From the NCBI GenBank assembly GCA_965262485.1, contig OZ253540.1, positions 248,001-312,000 of the forward strand: a stretch of DNA of 64,000 bases, given 5' to 3'. The position numbers and the translations under genes were made by a program. Shown here piece by piece: positions 16,377-25,145 of this stretch (within the stretch, counting starts at the first letter, position 1; the number at the start of each line of letters is the position of its first letter). The stretch comes from Bin87 sp965262485 (GTDB lineage: Bacteria; Chloroflexota; Dehalococcoidia; Lucifugimonadales; UBA3495). Below the pieces are notes generated by a model. The model searched no databases, was not told where the DNA came from, and was given only the letters and a program-made list of their open reading frames with translations.

Positions 16377-19212
16377 GGTCTAATTGAAGCCACTGGGCGG
16401 CTTGCTGACCCAGAGTTGCCAGGTTAGATCTTTGGAAAGTGCAGGAAGGCAACGAATTCAAAAATCGGTCGCCGTAATTTGCAGTCTGAATGCGCCGGTC
16501 CAGAATGACAATCGCGCCGCGGTCCGATTTGCTGCGAATCAGGCGTCCAAAACCCTGACGGAAACGCAACACAGCGTGGGGGACCTGGAAATCGTTGAAC
16601 GGATTATTGCACAAGGCTCCCCGTGCTTTGATTATGGGGTCGGATGGCACCGGGAACGGCAGGCGGCACAACATCAAAGCCCTCAGCACGCCGGGTTCCA
16701 TATCGACGCCTTCCCAGAAACTTGCCGTACCCAACAGAACCGACCGGGGGTTGGCTTGCATCCGGTCAATGAGTTGGCGAGGCGTGCCGTTGACACCCTG
16801 AGCCAGTAAGGAAATCCCCTCGGGTCCCAACTGGTTGCGTATCTGGAAAGAAACGTCACGCAGGGCGTTATGAGAGGTAAACAGCGCCAGCACATGGCCG
16901 TCCAACTCCTTTGCCATGTTCACGATTGCCAATGCCGTGGCTCTGGAATGGTCCGCGGATTGCCGGGGGTCGGGCATGTCTTCCGGGACCATCAACAGCG
17001 TATTTCGCCTATAGTTGAACGGACTGTCTACCAACAATTCGTCGCTGTCTTCCGGAAACCCCACGCGCCGGCGCAGGAATTCAAAGCTGGAATCGGTGGT
17101 CAGTGTGGCGCTGGTGAGCACCACCGCCTCTTTCGCCATGAACAGGCGGTCGGCCAGGATCGGGCCCACGGTGAGCGGAGTCGAGTGGACAGTCAGGTTG
17201 CGGCGCACCACGTCCAGCCACTGGATTTGTTCGTCGTCATAGCGCCCGAAAACAGACGCCAGGCTGTCGTTGATTTGGATAACCTTGTCGATGGATCCGT
17301 TCAATTCTGCTGCGGCAGACTCTGAAGCATCGGACGAGGTTCCCACCGACGCCGCGCGTTCCAGTTCCCGCAGCGAGTTGACGCAGCCGTTCAGAAAGGC
17401 CGCAAAGGATTCCCATTCGGCTGCCACCGTGCTCCATTCGCCACTCTGTCGGCTGCCGGCATCCAGGGACAACGGTTGCCGGTCGTCTACTGATTTTCCG
17501 GCGCCGCGGAACATTCTTTCGATTGCATCCCACAGTCTGGCCCACGCTTGGGCGGATTGATTACACGCCGCTGATGCGTTGGAGGCTGTTTCCTGAATGT
17601 GTGTGGAGGCGGCGTCGCTCGTCATCCTGGCGGCCGCCGCGCCGATCTGATTGATGTTGCGGTACACCGAATCGAGCTCCTGCGGCAGCGCGTCCTGAGC
17701 GATTTCAAAACCTAACTGGCGGCTGGCTTCTTCTTCCAAATGGTGCGCTTCGTCCACTATTAATCGTTGGTAATCCTGGAGTACGGACCCACCCACGGCC
17801 AAGTCGGCCAGCAGCAAAGCGTGGTTCACGACCAGAATGTGCGCCGACTCAGCGCGCTGTCGCGCCTGGCGCAAGAAGCAGGGAGCGCCACTTCGAAACG
17901 CGGGGCACAGGCCCGGATTGTCGGCGCTGATCCGAGACCACGACCGGAGATCGCTGGAATGGAGGTTCAAGTGGGCGCGGTCTCCGTGGGTCGTGTCATC
18001 AAGCCAAACTGCCGTTTTCCCGATCACCCTGGCATCGTCGATGCTCAATGAATCCGAGTTGCTGAGATTGGCCCACCGGTGCAGGCAGATATAGTTGGAG
18101 CGCCCTTTGAGTTGAGCCGCTTTGATAGCGCCGGTTTCCAGAATGCCGGCCTGTTCCAGAATGTCGATAACGGCTGGAATATCCTTTTCGATCAGCTGTT
18201 CCTGCAGGTTTATGGTGTTGGTTGAGATTACGACGCGCTGGCCGTGGGCGGCTGCATACAGAATAGCCGGCATCAGGTACGCCAGGCTTTTGCCGATTCC
18301 GGTGCCTCCCTCGACGATCAGTTTGCGGCCCTGGAAGATGGCGCGCGTGGCGGCCTTGAGCATCTCTGCCTGCTGCGGACGGGTTTCGAAACCGGGGAAT
18401 GATTTGGAGAATGTTCCGTCTGCCGACAGCAATTCTTCAATCTGCTGCTCGGTTAGGGTGCGGCGAAGGGCGTTGGAAGATAAACCGCCGTTTTCCGCGG
18501 ACACGCGGGCTGCCAGACTTTCCAGATTCAGACCATTCAGTCCCACGCCTCCACCGGCATCACTTTGGTTCAGGATGGCGCTGGCTCCCCGGGCGTGAGG
18601 GATGAGGCCCTCCAGCAAATCGGCAACGGTTGCGTTCGCCGTGCGCGCCGTGCGGGCGATGAACGCAATCTTGGCGGCGGGCAATGCCGCTGCCATTTCC
18701 AGGAGCTTGTGAAATACCAGCGCAGTGACCTCGGCGTCGGCGCTGGCGCGGTGCGCGTTGGCGTGGTCCAGCCCCAAATGTTTGGCCAACGCGGCCAGGT
18801 TGTATTCCGGAACGGTGGGCAGGAATACGGAGGCCAGGTCCCACGTGTTGTAGCTCTTGTTAGGCAGGTCTAGGCGGTGGGATTGCAGGAAATCCAGGTC
18901 GAATTTTATGTTATGGCCGATAATCGGCAGATCGCCCACGAAGTCAGCAAACTGGCCGGCCACCTGGTGGAACGCCGGGGCCCGTTCGATCTGGGCGGGA
19001 GTGATAGATGTCAACTGCTGGATAAAGGCCGGGATGTTTCGACCCGGATTGACGAATGTTTGGTATCGTTCCAGCACGTCACCGCCCCGGAACTTGACTG
19101 CTCCCAACTCGATGATGGTATCGGCATTGGGATTTAGCCCGGTGGTTTCCAGGTCAATGCAGGCGTACACCTGCTCCAGCGGGTTCAGTTGAGGCAATCG
19201 TACTTGGGTCAT
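16360..19212 (-). CDS. dinG: DinG-family helicase with N-terminal DEDDh exonuclease domain
   Basis: A 950-residue fusion. Residues about 15-180 form a DnaQ-like 3'-5' exonuclease: CIDLETTGLNP (Exo I), GHNIKFDLDFL (Exo II) and HRASADAEVTAL (Exo III with His). The rest is a superfamily 2 XPD/DinG helicase with GGTGIGKSLAYLMP as Walker A (about residues 298-311), the VDEAHHLEEEA box near 465 and a C-terminal GTASFWEGVDMEPG plus RFRQGFGRLIRS. Cysteines in SNYICLHRW and PGLCPAFRSGAPCFLR suggest the XPD-type Fe-S region, but only three are obvious, so cluster binding is uncertain. This fusion is typical of Firmicutes and Chloroflexota. It is upstream of and overlapping ogg. Confidence 0.9.
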   Translation of the reverse strand: MTQVRLPQLNPLEQVYACIDLETTGLNPNADTIIELGAVKFRGGDVLERYQTFVNPGRNIPAFIQQLTSITPAQIERAPAFHQVAGQFADFVGDLPIIGHNIKFDLDFLQSHRLDLPNKSYNTWDLASVFLPTVPEYNLAALAKHLGLDHANAHRASADAEVTALVFHKLLEMAAALPAAKIAFIARTARTANATVADLLEGLIPHARGASAILNQSDAGGGVGLNGLNLESLAARVSAENGGLSSNALRRTLTEQQIEELLSADGTFSKSFPGFETRPQQAEMLKAATRAIFQGRKLIVEGGTGIGKSLAYLMPAILYAAAHGQRVVISTNTINLQEQLIEKDIPAVIDILEQAGILETGAIKAAQLKGRSNYICLHRWANLSNSDSLSIDDARVIGKTAVWLDDTTHGDRAHLNLHSSDLRSWSRISADNPGLCPAFRSGAPCFLRQARQRAESAHILVVNHALLLADLAVGGSVLQDYQRLIVDEAHHLEEEASRQLGFEIAQDALPQELDSVYRNINQIGAAAARMTSDAASTHIQETASNASAACNQSAQAWARLWDAIERMFRGAGKSVDDRQPLSLDAGSRQSGEWSTVAAEWESFAAFLNGCVNSLRELERAASVGTSSDASESAAAELNGSIDKVIQINDSLASVFGRYDDEQIQWLDVVRRNLTVHSTPLTVGPILADRLFMAKEAVVLTSATLTTDSSFEFLRRRVGFPEDSDELLVDSPFNYRRNTLLMVPEDMPDPRQSADHSRATALAIVNMAKELDGHVLALFTSHNALRDVSFQIRNQLGPEGISLLAQGVNGTPRQLIDRMQANPRSVLLGTASFWEGVDMEPGVLRALMLCRLPFPVPSDPIIKARGALCNNPFNDFQVPHAVLRFRQGFGRLIRSKSDRGAIVILDRRIQTANYGDRFLNSLPSCTFQRSNLATLGQQAAQWLQLDRAPRN

Positions 19213-19292
19213 GCCAATAGTCGTGGCCGTAAGAAGGGTTTTTGAGACTCGCCGTTGATAACCAATTTGGGAAGCTCAACCTATCATCGGAA

Positions 19293-20000
19293 TCAGGTTG
19301 CGGAGCGCAGGCCGTAGGGACGGAGATCACCTTGACGGAGGCCCTCCATAGGTCGGAAATCTCCGTGGTGTAACGCGGTCAGGAATTGTGCCTCGTCGAA
19401 TATTTCGTCGGGAAATTCCGTGACGAACCGTCCCAACCCGTGGGTGCTGTGAGCATCGCTTCCGCCGGTGACGGGCAACCCCAACTTGTGGGCGACAGCT
19501 ACGGCGAATCGATTTTCATCATCCGACGTGCCTCCATTGGCTACTTCCACGGCGTCGGCCAACTCGAAAACACGATGCTTTAGCGCTTCTTCCGGTTTGG
19601 TGGGGATTGGCTCTTTCGGGTCGGGATACAGGTAAGGCCGGGTTCGGTGGTGTTGCCCCAGAACCCCGCGGAATGGGTGGGCCGAAACGACGAACCCGCC
19701 GGCGGAGTGGGCCGTTTTGCTCAATTCTTCCGCATGGTGAAATCCGCTCTGGTACCGGTCCACACCAAAGGCAAGAATATGACCCATATCGGTGTCGGCC
19801 TCCATTGCCCGTATCAACACTACGTTATGCCGGCCGGCGAAGGCAGCAAATTCATGGCGGTCCCAGGGTCCGGTATGCTCGGTGATACACAACCCGCGCA
19901 ACCCCAACCTTTCCGCCTCAAGTATGAGGTCTTCCGGAGTAAGGCTGGAATCAGCGCTCCCCTTGGTGGTATGGATGTGAAGGTCAAAAAGGCGGGCCAT
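19293..20000 (-). CDS. PHP-domain metal-dependent phosphoesterase
   Basis: A 235-residue PHP-fold protein. Metal ligands are visible in FDLHIHTTKGSADSS (about residues 5-19), ITEHTGPWD (about 43), VSAHPFRG (about 110) and GGSDAHSTHGLGRF (about 190). PHP proteins hydrolyse phosphoesters such as nucleoside 5',3'-bisphosphates or histidinol phosphate; the short single-domain form does not tell which. The ATG at 20000 is chosen because the domain begins at residue 3 and the upstream extension runs toward repeat B5. It stands downstream of no obvious partner. Confidence 0.8.
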   Translation of the reverse strand: MARLFDLHIHTTKGSADSSLTPEDLILEAERLGLRGLCITEHTGPWDRHEFAAFAGRHNVVLIRAMEADTDMGHILAFGVDRYQSGFHHAEELSKTAHSAGGFVVSAHPFRGVLGQHHRTRPYLYPDPKEPIPTKPEEALKHRVFELADAVEVANGGTSDDENRFAVAVAHKLGLPVTGGSDAHSTHGLGRFVTEFPDEIFDEAQFLTALHHGDFRPMEGLRQGDLRPYGLRSAT

Positions 20001-20042
20001 GGACACAACCAGTCTATTCGCCAGACCGCCGCCCGTCAACGA

Positions 20043-20318
20043 TGATGGCGTCATCACGTGTACCCACTTTGTCATTGCGAGCGTAGCGTGGCAATCTCGT
20101 CACCGTAGCAACGGCGGTTCGCCGACGTGTGTTCAACCTCATCGAGATTGCCACGTCGCTAACGCTCCTCGCAATGACAGTAAGGGCTCAGGATGATCCT
20201 TCGACAGGCTCAGGATGGACGGGATTTTGGGCCGTGGTTTGTTGCGGGATTGCCAACCCCCGCATCGAGTGCGGGGTCGCAATGACAAAGCGGGCACGCC
20301 TGAGTGATGGCGTCATCA
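20043..20318. repeat. family B composite element B5 with 14-bp direct repeats
   Basis: A composite palindromic element filling most of the 20001-20469 gap. Family B ends (gtgtacccactttgtcattg on the left, gcaatgacaaagcgggcacg on the right) enclose a central B-type palindrome, a ccttcgacaggctcagga module and a gacgggattttgggccg module. The whole is bracketed by identical 14-bp direct repeats, tgatggcgtcatca, at 20043-20056 and 20305-20318, which could be a target duplication. Nothing else is recognisable in 20319-20469 except the start region of the dehydrogenase. Confidence 0.75.
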
Positions 20319-20469
20319 ATAAGTTGGCGTTGGGTAATAGGTCAGCAATCCGTGCTCGTTGGCGCTGCCGGTGGGGTTCGCTTAATATCCCTGCTGGCAA
20401 CGGCGCCCCTCTGATAGAATGCCTTTACCTAGTGGCTACGACAATTGGCCAACCAATGGGAGAACAATA

Positions 20470-21408
20470 ATGGCGAAAGTAGGATTCATCGGACTGGGAA
20501 CAATGGGAGCCAGCATGGCGTTTAACTGCCTGCGCGGCGGCAACGACATGGTGGTTCATGACATCAGGCGAGAGGCGGCCACCCAGCATCTGGAAGCTGG
20601 CGCCCAGTGGGCTGACAGCCCCCGAGAGGTTGCCGCTGCTTCCGACGTGGTGTTCACGTCCCTCCCCGGCCCCGTGGAGGTGGAAGCGGTTTCCCTGGGC
20701 GAGGATGGCATTATGTCCGGGATGGAGGCTGGTAAAACCTACTTTGACCTGAGTACGAGTTCGCCTACCCTCATCCGTCAAATCCACGACCGGGTTGCCG
20801 CACAGGGCATCAACGTGCTGGACGCCCCGGTGAGCGGCGGCCCGGCTGGCGCCTCCAGCGGTCGTTTGGCGATATGGGTAGGCGGAGACAAAGCCGTGTT
20901 CGATCAGCACAAGGCAGTCCTGGATTCCATCGGCGATGCCGCCTATTACGTTGGGCCAATTGGAAGCGGCGCCGTGGCCAAGTTGGTGCACAACTGCGCC
21001 GGTTACATCGTTCAAACCGCCCTGGCCGAGGTTTTTACGATGGGCATCAAGGCGGGCGTAGACCCGCTGGCCCTGTGGCTGGCGGTGCGCAAGGGCGCCG
21101 GCGGACGGCGCGGCATGTTCGAGGGATTGGCTCAACACTTCCTGATCAACGAATACGACCCGCCGGACTTCGCGCTGCGTTTGGCCCGCAAAGACGTGGA
21201 CCTGGCGGTTGCTGTGGGGCGAGAATTCGACGTGCCCATGAAACTGGCCAACACGACGCTCGCCGAAATGACGGAAGCGTTGAACCGCGGATGGGCTGGC
21301 CGCGACTCTCGCGTTGCAATGCTGTTGCAGGAAGAGCGCTCCGGCGTAGAAGTCCACGTGGACCCTGAGGCGCTGCGCCAGGCCCTGGAAGCAGAGCAGG
21401 GCGGATAA
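20470..21408 (+). CDS. NAD(P)-dependent beta-hydroxyacid dehydrogenase (3-hydroxyisobutyrate dehydrogenase-like)
   Basis: A 312-residue dehydrogenase of the 6-phosphogluconate/3-hydroxyisobutyrate family. It begins with the Rossmann motif KVGFIGLGTMGASMAFN. It then has the substrate-binding DAPVSGGPAGASSGRLAIWVGG (about residues 117-138) and the catalytic Lys in GSGAVAKLVHNC (about 170), with the usual C-terminal KDVDLAV helix. Substrates of relatives include 3-hydroxyisobutyrate, tartronate semialdehyde and glyoxylate-type compounds, and no choice can be made here. The ATG at 20470 begins exactly at the Rossmann strand. The upstream in-frame ATG at 20419 adds a non-conserved tail. Confidence 0.88.
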   Translation: MAKVGFIGLGTMGASMAFNCLRGGNDMVVHDIRREAATQHLEAGAQWADSPREVAAASDVVFTSLPGPVEVEAVSLGEDGIMSGMEAGKTYFDLSTSSPTLIRQIHDRVAAQGINVLDAPVSGGPAGASSGRLAIWVGGDKAVFDQHKAVLDSIGDAAYYVGPIGSGAVAKLVHNCAGYIVQTALAEVFTMGIKAGVDPLALWLAVRKGAGGRRGMFEGLAQHFLINEYDPPDFALRLARKDVDLAVAVGREFDVPMKLANTTLAEMTEALNRGWAGRDSRVAMLLQEERSGVEVHVDPEALRQALEAEQGG

Positions 21409-21437
21409 ATCCGTCCCGGGTCAAACCCCCGGCTGAA

Positions 21438-21536
21438 CTAGGCCACGTTGACATTTGAGATATAAGGCGATTTCGCTAACCCCAGCTCGTCATTCCCGCG
21501 AAAGCGGGAATGACTGGAAATGTCAACAGAACCTAA
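21438..21536. repeat. family A palindromic element, short copy A3
   Basis: A short copy of about 99 bp. The left end reads ctaggccacgttgacatttg with the following agatataaggcgatttcgct identical to A1, one cattcccgcgaaagcgggaa hairpin, and a right end aatgtcaacagaacctaa. The central second hairpin of A1 and A2 is missing. The last bases overlap the stop codon (TAG at 21533-21535) of gcvPB. Confidence 0.8.
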
Positions 21537-23005
21537 TCAGCTGCTTCGGGTTGCCACCTCAATACTGGTCGTCGCGCCGCAGTGGCTTCATCCAGGCGGG
21601 CGACCGGCGTGGTGTGCGGCGCATTCTGCACCAGCTCCGGATTTGACGTGGCCTCGGCGTCGATGGCCCGCAAGGCGCCGATGAATGCGTCCAGCGTGTC
21701 TATGTTTTCTGACTCGGTGGGCTCAATCATCAACGCTTCGTGAACTATGAGCGGGAAATACATCGTGGGGGCATGAAACCCGTAATCCAGCAGCCGTTTC
21801 GCGACCTCGAGTCCACTGACACCTCGTTCGCGCTGCCAGTCCGCGGAGAACACTACCTCGTGCATGCACGTGCGATCGTATGGCAGTGAGTATATGTCCT
21901 TCAAAGAGTGCATCAGATAATTGGCATTCAGCACCGCGTTGCCGCTGATGGATCTCAGGCCATCGGCGCCCAACGTTCGGATGTACGTGTAGGCTCGTAC
22001 CAACACGCCGAAATTGCCGTGGAAACTGCTTATCTTTCCGATGCTTGCATCCGGTTCGCTGAATTGGTACTCACCGCTATCAGTACGGATAACTATCGGC
22101 GCGGCAAGATACTGAGCCAGATTGTCGCCACAGCACACCGGACCGGCGCCGGGCCCGCCACCGCCGTGCGGAGTGCTGAACGTCTTGTGAAGGTTGAGAT
22201 GGCAAACGTCAAAGCCCAGCGCTCCAAGCTTGGCACGTCCCAGCAGGGCATTCATGTTGGCGCCGTCGCCGTACACCAGCCCTCCGCAATCGTGGACCAA
22301 CTGGCACACTTCCAGGATATTGGTGTCGAACAACCCCAGGGTGCTGGGCAGGGTGATCATAACGCCGGCAAGGTCGTCACCCACCAGCCCGCGCAACGCG
22401 ACCAGGTCGGTGTTGCCGTCGGCGTCAGAAGGCAGGGTCACCACCTCAAACCCAGCCATTGCCGCCGATGCCGGGTTGGTGCCGTGGGCGCTGTCGGGTA
22501 TGGCCATCTTGGTGCGGCCACCGTCGCCGCGCGCCAGGTGGTAGGCGCGCATCATCAATACGCCGGCCAATTCGCCGTGGGCGCCGGCCAGAGTGGCCAG
22601 GCTGGTGTTGGTCATCCCGGTTATTTCCGCCAGCCATTCCTGGAGCCGATAGAGCAATTCCAGCGCTCCCTGGGCCTGGGCGGTAGATTGCAGGGGATGA
22701 ATACCGGCAAACCCGGCCAGAAACGCCATATCGTCATTGATCTTCGGGTTGTACTTCATCGTGCACGAACCCAGCGGATAGAAATGGGTGTCGATGCTGA
22801 AATTCAGTTGACTCAGCGTGGTGAAGTACTGCACTACTTCGGGCTCCGACACTTCGGGCAGCGGCAAATCATCGCGCAGAAACGCGGGATTCGGCATGGG
22901 GGCGGCCGGCACATCCAATGAAGGTGCGATCGTTCCGACCCGACCGGGCACACTCCGATCCATCAGCAGACGGGAACTGTCTCTATTTCCGCCTTTATTC
23001 ATCAT
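21533..23005 (-). CDS. gcvPB: glycine dehydrogenase (decarboxylating) subunit 2
   Basis: A 490-residue PLP enzyme, the C-terminal half of the P-protein of the glycine cleavage system, which decarboxylates glycine and passes aminomethyl to the H-protein. The PLP-binding lysine is in CHLNLHKTFSTPHGGGGPG (about residue 270). Upstream blocks such as FYPLGSCTMKYNPKIND and ETTGMT-like MTNTSLATLAGAHGELAG match the family. It is downstream of gcvPA in the same direction with a 63-bp gap, the usual arrangement for the split form. Its stop codon coincides with the border of repeat A3. Confidence 0.95.
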   Translation of the reverse strand: MMNKGGNRDSSRLLMDRSVPGRVGTIAPSLDVPAAPMPNPAFLRDDLPLPEVSEPEVVQYFTTLSQLNFSIDTHFYPLGSCTMKYNPKINDDMAFLAGFAGIHPLQSTAQAQGALELLYRLQEWLAEITGMTNTSLATLAGAHGELAGVLMMRAYHLARGDGGRTKMAIPDSAHGTNPASAAMAGFEVVTLPSDADGNTDLVALRGLVGDDLAGVMITLPSTLGLFDTNILEVCQLVHDCGGLVYGDGANMNALLGRAKLGALGFDVCHLNLHKTFSTPHGGGGPGAGPVCCGDNLAQYLAAPIVIRTDSGEYQFSEPDASIGKISSFHGNFGVLVRAYTYIRTLGADGLRSISGNAVLNANYLMHSLKDIYSLPYDRTCMHEVVFSADWQRERGVSGLEVAKRLLDYGFHAPTMYFPLIVHEALMIEPTESENIDTLDAFIGALRAIDAEATSNPELVQNAPHTTPVARLDEATAARRPVLRWQPEAAD

Positions 23006-23068
23006 CTTGCAGTATGTCTCCCGTTAGGTTCAGCGCCAATGAATTTCGAGTAACCAAAATCGATCGCA

Positions 23069-24394
23069 TTACCCGATTGTGGCCAGGGCATCGACCAATT
23101 GGTCGATTTCGGATTTGGTGTTCATTTCAGTTACGCACAACAACATTCCGTTGTTGAACCGGTCGCTGACGTCCAACCCGCCCAAGATATTGCGCTCCAT
23201 CAACCGGAGATTCACCTGGGAAGGGCTGGTCGGACACGACACCACAAATTCCTGGAAGAATTCGCCTGCCACCGGTAGCGAGTAACCCGGCAGGTTGTTG
23301 ATTTGCTGGGCGGCGTAATGGGATTTGTGGTAGCACAGCTCTGCCGCCTGTCGGAGACCGTGGCGACCCATGGCCGCCAGGTATATCGACGACGCCAGCG
23401 CGTACAGGGCTTCGTTGGTGCAGATGTTGGACGTTGCGCGTTCCCTCCGAATATGCTGCTCGCGGGTTTGCAGCGTGAGCACGTAGCCGGTGCGACCTTC
23501 GGTATCAGTTGTGCGACCCACCAATCGACTGGGCATTTGGCGAATGTACTGCTGTTTGCAACTGAACAGGCCCAGATACGGGCCACCGAATGATGGCGGT
23601 ATGCCCAAAGGTTGACCTTCACCGGTGACGATGTCGGCCCCGAATGCACCCGGTGGGCGCAACATGCCCATCGCCAGCGGATCGGCCGACACTACCAGGA
23701 GACCACCCTCGCTATGGATGGCGTCTCCGAGCGCGGCCAAGTCGTCAAGCGTCCCGAAAAAGTTGGGATATTGAGCCACAATCCCGGCGGTGGCTTGATT
23801 GGCCGCCCCTCCGGCGTCGGCGGCGGCGACCAAATCGATGGAGATGCCCTGTGCCTGGCAATAGGTGGCTATAACCTGACGATATGAAGGCGCCACACTG
23901 TCGCAGACGACCAGGCGATTTCGCCCGGTAACCCGGCAGGCCATCAGTGTCGCCTCGGCGAGGCTGGTGGCTCCGTCGTACATCCCAGCGTTAGCCACCT
24001 CCATGCCGTAAAGAGCGCTGACCATGGTTTGAAATTCAAAAATCACCTGCAAAGTTCCTTGAGATACCTCCGGTTGATATGGAGTGTATGCGGTAAGGAA
24101 CTCGCCGCGGGTCATCAGGGCTTTCACGATTGCAGGAATGAAATGGTGGTAACAGCCGGCGCCCAGAAACGAAGGGCCGCTGGCCAGGGGCCGGTTTCTT
24201 GATGCCAATTCTCCAAGTTCTCGCTGAATATCAAGCTCGGACACGGGACCCGGCAGATCCAGAGAAGGATTCCGGTAGGCGTCGGGAATATCTTGAAAGA
24301 GGTCGTCGATGGTTCCCAAACCAATGGAGTTCAGCAATTGCTTCTGCTCAACCACGGTGTTTGGGATGTAATGAGACTGAAATTCGGTAACCAT
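23069..24394 (-). CDS. gcvPA: glycine dehydrogenase (decarboxylating) subunit 1
   Basis: A 441-residue protein, the N-terminal half of the split P-protein, which forms an alpha2beta2 complex with gcvPB. Family blocks include the LGAGCYHHFIPA segment (about residue 78), TAYTPYQPEVSQGTLQ (about 105), NAGMYDGATSLAEA (about 140) and GEGQPLGIPPSFGGPYLG (about 250). The ATG at 24394 is preferred because a GGAG precedes it by about 10 bp and the family starts here; the frame extends further upstream into the restriction gene. It lies only 25 bp downstream of the SfiI-like restriction gene, so it may be transcribed through it. Confidence 0.95.
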   Translation of the reverse strand: MVTEFQSHYIPNTVVEQKQLLNSIGLGTIDDLFQDIPDAYRNPSLDLPGPVSELDIQRELGELASRNRPLASGPSFLGAGCYHHFIPAIVKALMTRGEFLTAYTPYQPEVSQGTLQVIFEFQTMVSALYGMEVANAGMYDGATSLAEATLMACRVTGRNRLVVCDSVAPSYRQVIATYCQAQGISIDLVAAADAGGAANQATAGIVAQYPNFFGTLDDLAALGDAIHSEGGLLVVSADPLAMGMLRPPGAFGADIVTGEGQPLGIPPSFGGPYLGLFSCKQQYIRQMPSRLVGRTTDTEGRTGYVLTLQTREQHIRRERATSNICTNEALYALASSIYLAAMGRHGLRQAAELCYHKSHYAAQQINNLPGYSLPVAGEFFQEFVVSCPTSPSQVNLRLMERNILGGLDVSDRFNNGMLLCVTEMNTKSEIDQLVDALATIG

Positions 24395-24419
24395 GTTGGG
24401 TTGCTCCGTTAGTTGGAGA

Positions 24420-25145
24420 TTAATCATCCCAAGCGAGAGCTTGATCAGGATTAAGGGAAATAGTTTGGACACGCCACGCTGATTTGTTCTTGAGTGCAGC
24501 CAAGCTTATTCTAACGCGAAATGCCTCGCCACGTGTTGGAGCATTCCGCCCGGCCAGCCATATAGAATCACTGGCAGTTGGGTTGTACCGATCTTGCAGC
24601 AGTCCATTGGGCAAGCATAAAACAGCGACAGAATCGAGACGATTAGGGACATCATCCGCCGAGCTTTCTGAGTAGTTATACTTGACGAATATCGTTGTCG
24701 TCAGGTATTCGTCATCCCGTACTATCGCGATATTCTCCAAATCCCCTGGCACATCCACCGTCTGATTCTTTCTTATCTGACGGATGCGCATTGAGGTTTG
24801 GGATGTCTGGATAGTGGCTGTGCCAGCGCCAGCCGTTTTCTCCGCTTTTGAATCTACAAACAGCGCTTGTCGCACCGCATATTCGGGTTGAAACAAATAG
24901 GCCGCCCTTTTGTAGTCAATCTTGCCGAATAACCTTACGGGTATGGTTGGCATCCCTTGCCGGTCCAGAGCCTCACGGGTAATGTCCTCACCTATATCGG
25001 CTACCAGATCTGATTCGTTCCTGAATATCTCGACGGCTCCTTCTCTGAAATCATAGATGGCCTGAACTACCATTCGCAACGTAGCCTTCTCTATCTGCTC
25101 AATAGTGTCAAGATTAGCCCGAAGATCGCCAGCGTTCAGCGTCAT
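24420..25145 (-). CDS. SfiI-family type II restriction endonuclease
   Basis: A 241-residue protein resembling SfiI along its length: IEKATLRMVVQAI near the N-terminus, FGKIDYKRAAYLFQPE, QALFVDSKAE, a TTTIFVKYNY strand and LPNGLLQDRYNP. The PD-(D/E)XK active site is Asp77, Asp98 and Lys100. Spacing between these is the same as in SfiI as I recall it (Asp79, Asp100, Lys102). SfiI is a tetramer that must bind two sites to cut. The recognition sequence of this protein cannot be inferred safely. Its start overlaps the methyltransferase stop by 4 bp, a translationally coupled pair. It sits directly in front of gcvPA. Confidence 0.82.
   Translation of the reverse strand: MTLNAGDLRANLDTIEQIEKATLRMVVQAIYDFREGAVEIFRNESDLVADIGEDITREALDRQGMPTIPVRLFGKIDYKRAAYLFQPEYAVRQALFVDSKAEKTAGAGTATIQTSQTSMRIRQIRKNQTVDVPGDLENIAIVRDDEYLTTTIFVKYNYSESSADDVPNRLDSVAVLCLPNGLLQDRYNPTASDSIWLAGRNAPTRGEAFRVRISLAALKNKSAWRVQTISLNPDQALAWDD

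Noticed and set aside
21908..22921. A 337-codon plus-strand frame
   Set aside because: It is antisense to gcvPB and has composition typical of a shadow frame.
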